The notes: generated by a model from the sequence alone, not told the origin. Positions 1-9,486 are shown, numbered from the stretch's first letter. The stretch is 64,000 nucleotides of DNA from Nitrososphaerota archaeon (GCA_011605725.1 JAAOZP010000019.1:1-64000), one strand, 5' to 3'. Numbers and translations: made by a program.

Positions 1-2
1 GC

Positions 3-374
3 ATGAATTGGGATTTTGAAGTTGAGTATTACAAGAAAATACCCTATGAGTATGAGAAGGTTGATGATTTGTTTGTTGAAACTTTAGAATCTTGTATAGT
101 TAATTGCTTGGTCGAATGGTCTTTCGTAGACGCTTTCGCAGCCTTATACTTTAGAAGAGAAGAGGTTGATTTCGATAAGTTGAGGAATTTGGGAAGATGG
201 AAAAGAGTGTCTAAAACGGACTTGAGAGTCTGGACCTTGATAAAATATGGGTGCAAATTGTTTAACGAGTATTTCGGAAAAGAAATTTTCAAGTTTAAAG
301 CCGCTGAGGTAAAGGAGGCTGATGTTAGAGAATTGATAAACGAGGCTATGGAAAAGGTTGTTGAATTTGCCTAA
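3..374 (+). CDS. Small uncharacterised protein; possible partner/antitoxin of the downstream AbiEii-like nucleotidyltransferase
   Basis: ORF overlaps the start of the next ORF on the same strand (translational coupling); no family recognised. Confidence 0.5.
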   Translation: MNWDFEVEYYKKIPYEYEKVDDLFVETLESCIVNCLVEWSFVDAFAALYFRREEVDFDKLRNLGRWKRVSKTDLRVWTLIKYGCKLFNEYFGKEIFKFKAAEVKEADVRELINEAMEKVVEFA

Positions 375-1128
375 AGCCATAGACTTAATGAAGAGAAGGG
401 AGGAAGAGATTTTAAACGGCCTACTTTTTCTTTCAGAGAAAACTAAAGGCTTCACAGATCCTGAGCTAATAATGATTGGTGGCTATGCCTTAAGAGCCTT
501 CATCCAATTTTCAAGGTTTACAAGAGACTGCGACTTTGCATTAACGAAAAGAAATGGCTGGAACATAGATAGGATAAAGGGATTTCTTCCTGAAGGCTAC
601 TTAGTTGAAGAGGAGCAGAAGCGCAACAATTACGGATTCCTGAGATGCATAAAATTTGTTAAGCATAATAAAGCTAGAGTAAAAGTTTCGATGGACTTTA
701 TGGAGGGAGAGATTAGGGGAAGAGAGGCAAAGGAGGTAATAAAGATCGATGAAGCTACGATCAAAAATAGAGCGTTCGTCTCAATCCCTATAGCTGGTAA
801 GCCCATTAAACTACCTGTTCCAAGCTACGTTGATTATTTCGTAATGAAGGTTGTTTCGGCTAGAGCCTCAGACATAAGAGATATCGCTGCGCTGATCTGC
901 GAGAACGGAATCCCAGAAAATCTAGTAGAAAGAGTTAAACAAATACTACCTTATCCAGAGATATTTTCAATAAAACTTAAGAGGATAATCCCTGAGATCA
1001 GAAGGAAGACCTTCCTAGATAGCTGGAGAGGAATATTCGGAACAATAAAATACAACAAGGAAGATAGGAGAAAAGTAATAACAGAACTAGAAAAACTGAT
1101 TAAAAGCAAAAATAATTTTCTTTCTTGA
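358..1128 (+). CDS. AbiEii/AbiGii-like nucleotidyltransferase (putative toxin)
   Basis: Motif IMIGGYALRAFIQFSRFTRDCDFAL resembles the GG-A...R-T-D-D nucleotidyltransferase signature; start may be TTG 358 or ATG 388. Confidence 0.6.
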   Translation: MLNLPKAIDLMKRREEEILNGLLFLSEKTKGFTDPELIMIGGYALRAFIQFSRFTRDCDFALTKRNGWNIDRIKGFLPEGYLVEEEQKRNNYGFLRCIKFVKHNKARVKVSMDFMEGEIRGREAKEVIKIDEATIKNRAFVSIPIAGKPIKLPVPSYVDYFVMKVVSARASDIRDIAALICENGIPENLVERVKQILPYPEIFSIKLKRIIPEIRRKTFLDSWRGIFGTIKYNKEDRRKVITELEKLIKSKNNFLS

Positions 1129-1213
1129 AAAAATCTCTCACAATTTTTCTTTTCATAAAAATTATTGGCAAGGAGGTGTTCCGAAACTCTATAGTTAAGT
1201 AATTAAAACAAAC

Positions 1214-1479
1214 ATGGTAATGCTAGATGTTTTCGCAGACGGCTACGTTCCTGAGGTAATTATCGATAGGGAAAAGGAGCAAGAAACGATCAAGTATTTT
1301 CTTCAAGATGTTATTAAGGGAGTGAATAAGGTTCTCTGCATTTATGGTAAGCCAGGAGTTGGTAAGACTGTTGTAACTAAGTATGTTTTGAACCAGTTTG
1401 ACGAGCTTGAAAATGCTTGTTCAATTTATCTTAGTGCATCACACTTAACTCCAAATCTAGCATTAAAAGCGCGCGCGCG
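1214..1479 (+). pseudogene. Truncated Orc1/Cdc6-like AAA ATPase (N-terminal fragment)
   Basis: FADGYVPEVIIDREKEQETIKYFL...CIYGKPGVGKTVVTKYVL (Walker A) stops being protein-like exactly at the GCGCGCGCGCG run 1469-1479. Confidence 0.65.
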
Positions 1480-3398
1480 AGGGGGCGCCGGCGAGGAACT
1501 TAGAGGTTCGAGTCGCGCCGGCTAGCGCCTTCCTCACCGTGCTGGGAGGCTCCCTCAGCAGGGAGGGGCTCGTGGGAGTGGGCGAACGGCTCGCCCTCCC
1601 GCTCAGCGTGATCGTCGACAGCGCCGCTGGGGACAGCGTCGCGCTAACAGTCACCATCTCCTACGGGGATTTCGCCAGGAACCCCAGCACGCAGACCGAA
1701 ACCGTCGGGTTCCAGACGGTTAGAGCGAAAGGTCTCCCCTTCTTCGCCTGCAGCCTCTCGCCCAGTAGGGTTGTCTCGGGCCAGCGGTATCAGATGTACC
1801 TCTACCTCACTAACACGGGTCCCAGCACAGCCAAGGACGTTAAAGTCTCCGTGGCGAGCCTTTCACCGGGTGTCGCGGTTCTTTCTGGCTCCTCCGCCTC
1901 CTTGGGCGATTTCGCTCCCGGCGAGACTAAAGCTATGCCGCTGCTGGTTAGGGCTGACCGCACAGCCGTTGGGGTGGCACAGCTCCAGCTGACACTAACC
2001 TACTACGACGAGTACGGTGATACGAGAACGAGCTCCTTGAGCACCGGTTTTGAGGTGGCGAGGTCCCCATCACCCCTACTCTCGGTGCAGCTGCTCAACG
2101 GGACTCTGCCCTACGGCCTGAACACCAGACTTGTAGTATCAATCGTGAATCTCGGCGACGCGGCAGCTGTAGATGTGTCGGTAGACGCGGCATCGGGAGC
2201 TGGAGTCTACGTGCTGGAGGCTACGAGGGCTAGGGTTAGGCGCGTGGAGGCCGGTCGCAGCGTCGAGCTCCCCTTCACGGTAAGGGTTGTGCCGACCGAA
2301 AGCTCGGCTACGATCACCTTCAGGCTCGAGTACTACGACGAGCCCGGCGAGAGGTACGCCGACGCGCTCCAGGTTTCCTTCAACGTGACACGAGGCGACC
2401 CCAGCGTCACGCTGACCCCGCTCAACAGGACCCTTTACCCTAACCGTGTCAACCACGTCGTAGTCCTAATCCGCAATACAGGATCCGCAGAGGCTCGCAA
2501 CGTCACAGTCGCGTTGACCTCGCAGAGCCCCGAGATCGGCGCAGTTGTCGGTCCCTCCACGGTCAACGTGGGCAGCTTAGCTGCTGGCGCCTCGGCAGAA
2601 GTCGTGTTTGACGTGTTCGTCCAACCGAAGGTTTATGGGGCTCTGCAGCTCGTCGCCGCCGCCTCCTACAACGCGATCGACGGGCGCGCGTTTAGGGACC
2701 TCTACGCGCTCGGTTTCGAGGTGCACGGTGACTGGGAGCTGAGTGTCGCCTCCGTCGTCGCCGTGCCTCCGGTCGTGTTCCCCGGCGACAAGCTGGTGAG
2801 GCTCGCGGTCACGCTCGTGAACTCCGGCGACTATATGGCGAGGAACGTGGAGGCGAGATTCCTCGGCGGCGAGTGGGTGAAGCCCAGCATTGCCAGCGGG
2901 GCTGAAACATTCATCCCCTACCTGCCCGTCGGGCGCGCGCGCTTCAGTGTGCGCAACGTGACGAGCCTCGAGGTGGAGAGAGGTGGAAGGGGGTACAAGC
3001 TGGTGTATGAGATCGAGAACACCTCGAATTCCACCGCCGAGGACGTGCGCGTTGAGGTTTTTTCGCCTTTCGTGACGGGGACTACGAGCGTTTACCTGGG
3101 CACACTCACCTCGCGCGAACGCAAGCCGGTGACTTTCGAAGTGAGCATCGATCAATCCGCACCTCTCGGCGAGTTGCCCATCGACATAAGAGTAAGCTGG
3201 ACGCAGGAAAGCAGGAGCTTAAGCCAGTACATTAGAGGCTCGCTGCACGTGAAGGAGCCTCGAGGAGTCAGCTCCCTGACCGTCGCGATTGCACTCGCAG
3301 CCGCCGCTGCCGTGCTCGCGTACTACAAGAGGGGCAGCCTCAAGAAGCTCGCCACCCGTTTGCGCGGAAGCGGGAAGAACGCTTCCTTCCGCGAGTAG
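1480..3398 (+). CDS. 5'-truncated secreted/S-layer-like protein with repeated CARDB/NEW3-type domains and C-terminal TM helix
   Basis: Repeated LxNTGxxxAxxVxVxL units; hydrophobic C-terminus LTVAIALAAAAAVLAYYKRGS; frame is open upstream of the called GTG 1539 through ...GAPARNLEVRVAPASAFLTVLGG right up to the 1479 junction. Confidence 0.7.
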
Positions 3399-3460
3399 GG
3401 CCTTGCTCGGTCCGTGCGTGCAGCTAAAACGATAAAAAGCGCAGGTGGCTCGCGCACATC

Positions 3461-4021
3461 GTGAGTTTCAAGCTGCACTTGGGCCGTTCGCTCTACCTGA
3501 TCGTGCTGGGCCCAGCGGGTAGCGGGAAGACCACGCTGACGGCGGCTTTCGGCAGCTGGCTCTCCGAGGTCCAAGAAGCGCGGGTGGCGTACGTGAACTT
3601 GGACCCGGGTGCCGACTACCTGCCGTACAAGCCTGACGTTGACGCAAGAGATTACGTAACTGTCGAAGCGCTCATGAGGGAGAAAGGGTTGGGCCCGAAC
3701 GGCGCGCTCGTGGAGAGCATGCAGGCGCTGTGCGAGAGGGAGACCGAGATCCTCGAAAAAGTCTCGCGCTTGGAAGCCGATATCGTTCTCGTGGACACAC
3801 CAGGCCAGATGGAGCTCTTCCTCTTCCACGACGTTGGGCCGGCGTTCTCGCGTGAGCTAGCGAAGCGGGGCGCCACGGTGGCTCTCGTACTCTTCGACTC
3901 TGGCCTGGCGAAGAGCCCGTCGCACTTCGCAACCCTCAGGCTTATATCTCTTGTAGTGCAGTTGAGGCTGGATGTACCGACAGTTGCTGCCCTAAACAAG
4001 GGCGATAGCGCGCGACCTTGA
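3461..4021 (+). pseudogene. GPN-loop GTPase (XAB1/ATP_bind_1 family), 3'-disrupted
   Basis: VLGPAGSGKTTLTAAF, NLDPGADYLPY, DTPGQMELFLFHDVG, NKGD; terminates prematurely at the GCGCGCG run 4008-4014; shifted-frame continuation IAELAAKLVELMNL and RIPLISAKERWGL remains in ~4035-4130. Confidence 0.75.
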
Positions 4022-4149
4022 AGGCGAGCAGGGGTCATCGCGGAGCTCGCGGCGAAGCTTGTCGAGCTGATGAACCTACAGCGTAGCGGCTAGAATCCCC
4101 CTCATCTCAGCAAAGGAGCGCTGGGGCTTAGCGCGCGCGGCTAACCTAA

Positions 4150-4560
4150 ACTGTTCAGTTGCTAGAAGGTAGGCTTTTCGCCCTCCGGAGATATTCGTCT
4201 AAGATCGCGTCGTCAACTTCATCTCTTCTCATGATTAAGGGCCTCTTCTGAAAAACATTGTTTTCCAACGGAAATATTTAAGCTTACTTAATTTCAGTAG
4301 CATTCATGACCAAAAGGTTAACCTTCTCTCTATGCAAGTCTCCAACCTCTTTCCTAATTAAATACCTTCCCTAGAAATCGTAATCAGTCAAGACCATGAA
4401 AGGCAGATCAGAATTCTTTCTAAACTTCCTATAAGGGCTATAAATCCTTTCAAATCCATTAATCGCTGGCTTAACAATGCCGATGACAATCTCTCATATA
4501 GCTTTGTTCTTCTCCTTATCTCCGTTTAAGACTCTGCAAGAGGATTTTCGAAATTCCTAT
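4150..4560 (-). pseudogene. Remnant coding sequence(s) on the minus strand
   Basis: Minus-strand conceptual translation EIVIGIVKPAINGFERIYSPYRKFRKNSDLPFMVLTDYDF*GRYLIRKEVGDLHREKVNLLVMNATEIK* contains an internal stop. Confidence 0.35.
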
Positions 4561-4704
4561 ATTGACATGGATAAAAGTTGCAGATTGAAGAAAAGGTTAT
4601 TCAGGGTTCTTCAAAATAAACATTTTCCCTGAACAGTACATACTAGAAAAGCTTAAAAACCCTAGGTTGCAGAAGATTACAGCAGTTAATCGAGGAATCC
4701 CTGG

Positions 4705-4744
4705 GGGATCACCTGGGGAAGCAGAGGCCCTAGAGGGTGATCCC
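4705..4744 (+). promoter_or_regulatory. 5'-leader hairpin sequestering the rtcB Shine-Dalgarno sequence
   Basis: GGGATCACC (4705-4713) pairs perfectly with GGTGATCCC (4736-4744), ending 5 nt before the ATG at 4750; GGTGAT is an archaeal SD core. Confidence 0.55.
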
Positions 4745-4749
4745 GAGAA

Positions 4750-7698
4750 ATGAGCTACAAGTTTGAAAAGGTTTCGGATGTAGAGTACCATGTAGACGTG
4801 GGCGCTAAGAAGGGGATGAGAGTACCGTTAAGAATCTTCGCTGATGAAACGTTGTTGCAGAAGATGACGCAGGATAAAACGATTGAGCAGGGATTAAACG
4901 TTGCAACGCTTCCAGGAATATATAAATATTCAATTATTCTACCGGATGGCCACGAAGGCTATGGCTTTCCCATCGGGGGCGTAGGTGCTTTCGACGTTAA
5001 GGAGGGTGTTGTTTCACCCGGAGGCGTTGGCTACGATATCAACTGCCTATCCGGGGACAGCTTGATTCTGCATGAACATGGTTACAGACTTCCCATCAAA
5101 GAGTTCTTAAACAGTTGGAATCGTGAACGGGTTACATGCGTTAGCCCTGAGAGGGGCGCTAGGCCCACTGAGGTTATACGTTTTATCAGGATTCGCCCTA
5201 ACTGCAGAGTTTTCAGGGTTGAAACAAGCTCAGGCATGAAGATAATAGCTACAGAGGACCATCCTTTTCTCACACGTAGGGGGATGGTGCCGTTGAGAGA
5301 GGTAGGCTACGAGGACGTCGCCGTCTACCCGTTCGAAGGAGTACCGTATGAAAATCCTGAGCCCATAACTATAGTGACGGAGGATGATTTAAAGCGTCTT
5401 AAGGTTCCCGGCCGGAAAGACCTGTTGATCTCTGAACTCAAAAGAAGAGGGCTTCTCCCATTGAAGAGTAATAACAGTAAGTTTCCATATCTTCTTAAGC
5501 TAATGGGTTTCATACTTGGTGACGGGACGCTCCTGTACACCGAAAAGAGCCACGCAGCCTGGTTCTTCGCGAGGGTTGAAGACTTGCAGGAGATAAGGGA
5601 CGATATTTTACGCTTAGGTTTTAGGCCTTCTAAAATCTATTCAAGAGCTAGGAGACGCAGGATTAAAACTAAATACAGCGAGTATGGCTTTACAATGCTT
5701 GAGCACAGCATTAAGGTTTGTTCTAGGAGCTTTATCTCGCTTATGGCTGCGATGGGTGTCCCTCTGGGAAACAAGGCTTCGCAAAACTATACGTTGCCTA
5801 AATGGTTGTTCAGGCTTCCCCTTTGGCAGAAGAGACTTTTCCTTGCCGCGTTCTTCGGAGCTGAGCTTTCCAAGCCGAAAACGGTAACAGGGCATCCCTT
5901 TAATTTCTATATGCCTGTCTTGAGCCAGAATAAGAAGAAGGGCTATGAGGAGGCTGGTGTAAAGTTTCTTAGGCAAATCGCCTTGCTCCTAGGAGAGTTC
6001 GGCATTAAAGTTAAGAAAATAACTATGGAGCCTGAAGCGGTTGTGGGGAAAGGAAATGTTCCTTCCACTAGGCTCCGCCTCATACTATCTGGTTCCCCAG
6101 AGAATTTGACTAAACTGTGGAGCACGGTGGGGTTTGAATATAACAGGGAGAAGAAGCATCTCGCAAATGTTGCTGCTCACTACTTGAAGCTGAAGACACG
6201 CGTAGTAAAAACTAGAAAGAAGGTGGAGCTCGTAGCTCTCGCTATGAGGAACAAAGGCCTGTCAAATACAACGATATATGAAAGTCTGGAATCTGAATAC
6301 GTAAATCGAAGGTTTATTGAAAGGTCTCTGTACGGGGAGAGGAAGAGTCTTCCAAGAGTACCGTTAAGCTTTCTGCCATTCGAGGATTTTCTAGGGTCAG
6401 CGACGGAGGGTCTTGGTAAAACAGGTACTGTTTGGGATAGGGTTGTGAAAAAGGAGGAAATACTGTTCAACGAGGAGGTTTATGATTTTACTGTTAAAGA
6501 CGATGTTCATAATTTCATAGCCAATGGCTTCGTGGTTTCAAACTGCGGCGTGCGCCTTCTCTTGACGAATCTTAATGTGGGGGATGTTAAGCCTGTTTTG
6601 AGGGATCTGCTCGACGAGATTTTCCGGAACGTTCCCTCCGGCTTAGGCTCTGAAGGGAAGCTTAGGATGAGCTTCGACGAGCTGGATAATGCTGTTAGGG
6701 AGGGTGTTGGCTGGGCTGTTAAGCGGGGATATGGATGGAAAGAGGATGCTGAGTTCATTGAGGAGAATGGTTGTCTTCAGGGTGCTGACCCGAGTAAGGT
6801 CAGTGTTACCGCTAAGAGGCGTGGCTTGCCGCAGCTCGGCAGCCTTGGAAGCGGAAACCATTTCCTTGAAATTGATTTCGTGGAGAGGATTTTGAATAAA
6901 GAGGTTGCTGAAGGGTTTGGAATCGAAAGGGTTGGGCAGATCGTGGTACTTATTCATACGGGGAGCCGTGGATACGGGCATCAGATTTGCAGCGATTATC
7001 TTAAAACCATGGAGGCAGCCAGCAGGAAGTATAACATTTGGCTGCCGGATAGAGAGCTTGCAGCCGTGCCTGTTGAAAGCCAGGAGGCAAAGGATTACTT
7101 TGCTGCAATGGCCTGTGCAGTCAACTATGCTTTCTTAAACAGGCAGGTTATTACTCACTGGGTTAGGGAGAGCTTCACGAAGGTTTTGAAAAAAGACGCT
7201 TCAGAACTTGGCTTGAATGTTCTCTACGATGTTGCGCATAACATTGCTAAGATTGAGGATCACAGGGTTAACGGGGAGAAGAAGAGGGTTGTTGTCCATA
7301 GAAAAGGCGCTACCAGGTCGTTCCCGCCGGGGAGCAATCATATTCCACAAAAATACAGGCAGTATGGTCAACCGGTTCTAATACCTGGTTCAATGGGATC
7401 GGCAAGCTGGGTTCTGGTTGGAACCGAGACTGCGATGGAGGCGAGCTTCGGCTCAACCGCGCACGGCGCTGGAAGAATGCTGAGCAGGCATGAGGCGATG
7501 CGGAGGTTTACGAGTAGACAGATCAGAGGAATGCTTGAGGAGAGAGGTGTCTACCTTAGGGTTGCGGATATGAACCTGGTTGCTGAGGAGGCGCCTGGAG
7601 CCTACAAGGATCCCGACCAGGTGGTTGAAGTGACCCATAGGGCTGGGATTTCGCTTAAGGTTGCTAGGCTAGTGCCTCTTGGCGTGGTTAAAGGATAG
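4750..7698 (+). CDS. rtcB: RNA-splicing ligase RtcB containing an intein
   Basis: Exteins GGVGYDIN / CGVRLLLTNL, GSLGSGNHFLEI, HTGSRGYGHQ, PGSMGSASWVLVG, HGAGRMLSRHEAMR. Confidence 0.95.
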   Translation: MSYKFEKVSDVEYHVDVGAKKGMRVPLRIFADETLLQKMTQDKTIEQGLNVATLPGIYKYSIILPDGHEGYGFPIGGVGAFDVKEGVVSPGGVGYDINCLSGDSLILHEHGYRLPIKEFLNSWNRERVTCVSPERGARPTEVIRFIRIRPNCRVFRVETSSGMKIIATEDHPFLTRRGMVPLREVGYEDVAVYPFEGVPYENPEPITIVTEDDLKRLKVPGRKDLLISELKRRGLLPLKSNNSKFPYLLKLMGFILGDGTLLYTEKSHAAWFFARVEDLQEIRDDILRLGFRPSKIYSRARRRRIKTKYSEYGFTMLEHSIKVCSRSFISLMAAMGVPLGNKASQNYTLPKWLFRLPLWQKRLFLAAFFGAELSKPKTVTGHPFNFYMPVLSQNKKKGYEEAGVKFLRQIALLLGEFGIKVKKITMEPEAVVGKGNVPSTRLRLILSGSPENLTKLWSTVGFEYNREKKHLANVAAHYLKLKTRVVKTRKKVELVALAMRNKGLSNTTIYESLESEYVNRRFIERSLYGERKSLPRVPLSFLPFEDFLGSATEGLGKTGTVWDRVVKKEEILFNEEVYDFTVKDDVHNFIANGFVVSNCGVRLLLTNLNVGDVKPVLRDLLDEIFRNVPSGLGSEGKLRMSFDELDNAVREGVGWAVKRGYGWKEDAEFIEENGCLQGADPSKVSVTAKRRGLPQLGSLGSGNHFLEIDFVERILNKEVAEGFGIERVGQIVVLIHTGSRGYGHQICSDYLKTMEAASRKYNIWLPDRELAAVPVESQEAKDYFAAMACAVNYAFLNRQVITHWVRESFTKVLKKDASELGLNVLYDVAHNIAKIEDHRVNGEKKRVVVHRKGATRSFPPGSNHIPQKYRQYGQPVLIPGSMGSASWVLVGTETAMEASFGSTAHGAGRMLSRHEAMRRFTSRQIRGMLEERGVYLRVADMNLVAEEAPGAYKDPDQVVEVTHRAGISLKVARLVPLGVVKG
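5044..6543 (+). other. RtcB intein (500 aa) with LAGLIDADG endonuclease domain
   Basis: Starts CLSGDSLILHEHGYRL, ends VHNFIANGFVVSN before Cys+1; splits the conserved GYDIN^CGVR active-site motif; LMGFILGDGTL and FLAAFFGAELS motifs. Confidence 0.93.
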
Positions 7699-7785
7699 CT
7701 TGGAAGCATAGTTCTACGTTAACCCGTTTTTCTTCTCCGAAGCGTGTGCTAAGCTTAAAAAAGGTTAAACCAGTTTATAATCCTC

Positions 7786-9486
7786 ATGGAGAAGAGCCTC
7801 TTCAAAGTTTTAAGCCTCATCATACTGGGCTTCTTGCTCGCGTCAAGACCCCTTTGTTCAAGCTACGGTTGGAGCAACGGGGGCTATAGTGATGATCCTT
7901 CAAGCCCCAAGTATGGGACTCACGACTGGATTGCTCAGCACGCTTTAGACTGGCTTCCGGACGAGGAGAAGAGTTTCATCGTAAGTAATCTCGCAACCTA
8001 TCTTTACGGGACTGAGCTTCCGGATAACAATAGGGCTCCTGACGGCATAGGCGACACTAGGATGCATCATGTTTACTATCGTGCTGACCGCTCGTTGCAG
8101 GATGATGCTTCAGCTAAACGTGCTCAGGAGGAGTTTGAACTAGCGGTTTCCCTATATCTTTCCGGGGATGTTTCAGGAGCTGTTAAAAGGCTTGGAGCCA
8201 TGACGCATTATGTTTCAGACATGGCTGTTTTCGCCCACGTGATGGGGTCTTTAACCGACTGGGGTAGTGAGGAGCACCATAGCGATTACGAGGACTATGT
8301 GAACCGGAAGACAAGTAGCTACAGCAGCGAGTTTAACGTTTTCCTAAGCTTCGACGGTACTCTGGACACGGTTTCGGCTTACGACGCTACTCTCAAGCTT
8401 GCTTTCGACACGACTTTCGACGCTGATGCTGGTCTCACATGCGTATGGATGGATAGGAACTACGATTGGAGCAACCCTGTTTTCAGAAAAAGATGTGGAG
8501 AATCGCTCAACCTTGCAGTAAACCTTTTAACTGATGTTTTACACACTTTTTATCTGAGGGTTTCACCCCATCCGCTTACAGTGAAAATCGCTTTCTCTGC
8601 AAACGGTCTTGAAAACGATGCTTCAGGCACTGTTCTAATCGTTGACGGAGTAGGCTACTCCTATACTTGTTTACCGAGGAGCTTTACATGGGAAGCTGGT
8701 TCAACGCATACTTTCGAGTGGACGAGTAATGTTGATGCTGGAGACGGGAAAAGGTATGTTTGGTCGTCAACCCATGGTCTTTCAACCCGTAGAAACGGTT
8801 CAATAATGGTCCAGCCGGATGGGGGTTTCATTTCCGCAAACTACTGCACGGAATACTTTTTGACGATGCTTGTCAACCCGAGTGGCGGAGGCTCGGCTTC
8901 CCCATGCTCAGGATGGTATCGCGCAGGATCCTTGCTTCAGATAAACGTTACAACGGCGCCTGGATACAGGTTTGTAAACTGGACTGGGCTTGGAGCAGGC
9001 TCCTACACTGGTTCGAGTAGAAGTGTTTTCATAACTGTGAACAGCCCTATTCTCCAGACGGCAAACCTTGAAGCCTTCGACTTCACTGTTTCAATCCTTC
9101 CTGGAAACGGGACAGCCTTAGCGGGGGAAACCTTGACGGCAACCGTTAACGTAATGCTTTCAAGCGGCTCACCGTTAGTCGTGTCTCTCTCCGCGTCAAC
9201 TCTTCCCAACGGGGTTTCCATCACATTTACTCCGGAAAGCCAAAATCCTCCGTTTACAAGCGAATTGAAGATAAAAATTGCCAGCGGCACGCCGGCTGGA
9301 ACCTACGCGATAAACATATTTGGACAAGGCGGTAACCTGACTAGGGCTGCTACGTACGTGCTGACAGTGAAGGCTTCCAGCCTCCTTGAGTCAAATACTG
9401 GAATTATAGTGTCAATAATTATTGTCTCCCTTATTATTATTCTAATGCTGGCCCGGAAATTTTTAGCTAAGCACAGTACGCGCTGA
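7786..9486 (+). CDS. Secreted, membrane-anchored zinc-dependent phospholipase C-like protein with Ig-like C-terminal domains
   Basis: Signal peptide; GTHDWIAQHAL, MHHVYYRA, AMTHYVSDMAVFAHVMGS...EEHHSDYEDYV (Zn ligands of the PLC/alpha-toxin fold); NEW3-like repeat; C-terminal TM. Confidence 0.7.
   Translation: MEKSLFKVLSLIILGFLLASRPLCSSYGWSNGGYSDDPSSPKYGTHDWIAQHALDWLPDEEKSFIVSNLATYLYGTELPDNNRAPDGIGDTRMHHVYYRADRSLQDDASAKRAQEEFELAVSLYLSGDVSGAVKRLGAMTHYVSDMAVFAHVMGSLTDWGSEEHHSDYEDYVNRKTSSYSSEFNVFLSFDGTLDTVSAYDATLKLAFDTTFDADAGLTCVWMDRNYDWSNPVFRKRCGESLNLAVNLLTDVLHTFYLRVSPHPLTVKIAFSANGLENDASGTVLIVDGVGYSYTCLPRSFTWEAGSTHTFEWTSNVDAGDGKRYVWSSTHGLSTRRNGSIMVQPDGGFISANYCTEYFLTMLVNPSGGGSASPCSGWYRAGSLLQINVTTAPGYRFVNWTGLGAGSYTGSSRSVFITVNSPILQTANLEAFDFTVSILPGNGTALAGETLTATVNVMLSSGSPLVVSLSASTLPNGVSITFTPESQNPPFTSELKIKIASGTPAGTYAINIFGQGGNLTRAATYVLTVKASSLLESNTGIIVSIIIVSLIIILMLARKFLAKHSTR

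Larger units (their letters stand above)
1469..4139. other. GC-rich island bounded by GCGCGC runs, compositionally foreign to both flanks
   Basis: Abrupt shift from AT-rich to strongly GC-rich sequence at 1469-1479 and back at 4131-4140; codon usage and proteins differ from the rest of the window. Confidence 0.75.

Noticed and set aside
2931-2942. GCGCGCGCGC within the GC-rich island
   Set aside because: In-frame inside the CARDB gene (LPVGRARFSVRN) and unsurprising at that GC content
2577-3155. Long minus-strand ORF (192 aa) opposite the GC-rich CARDB gene
   Set aside because: Shadow ORF caused by high GC; low-complexity His/Arg-rich translation and overlaps a convincing plus-strand repeat protein
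3323-4038. Minus-strand ORFs opposite the GPN-loop GTPase
   Set aside because: Antisense of a clear GTPase; no family motifs
5641-6981. Multiple minus-strand ORFs within rtcB
   Set aside because: Antisense to the extein/intein reading frame with clear conserved motifs
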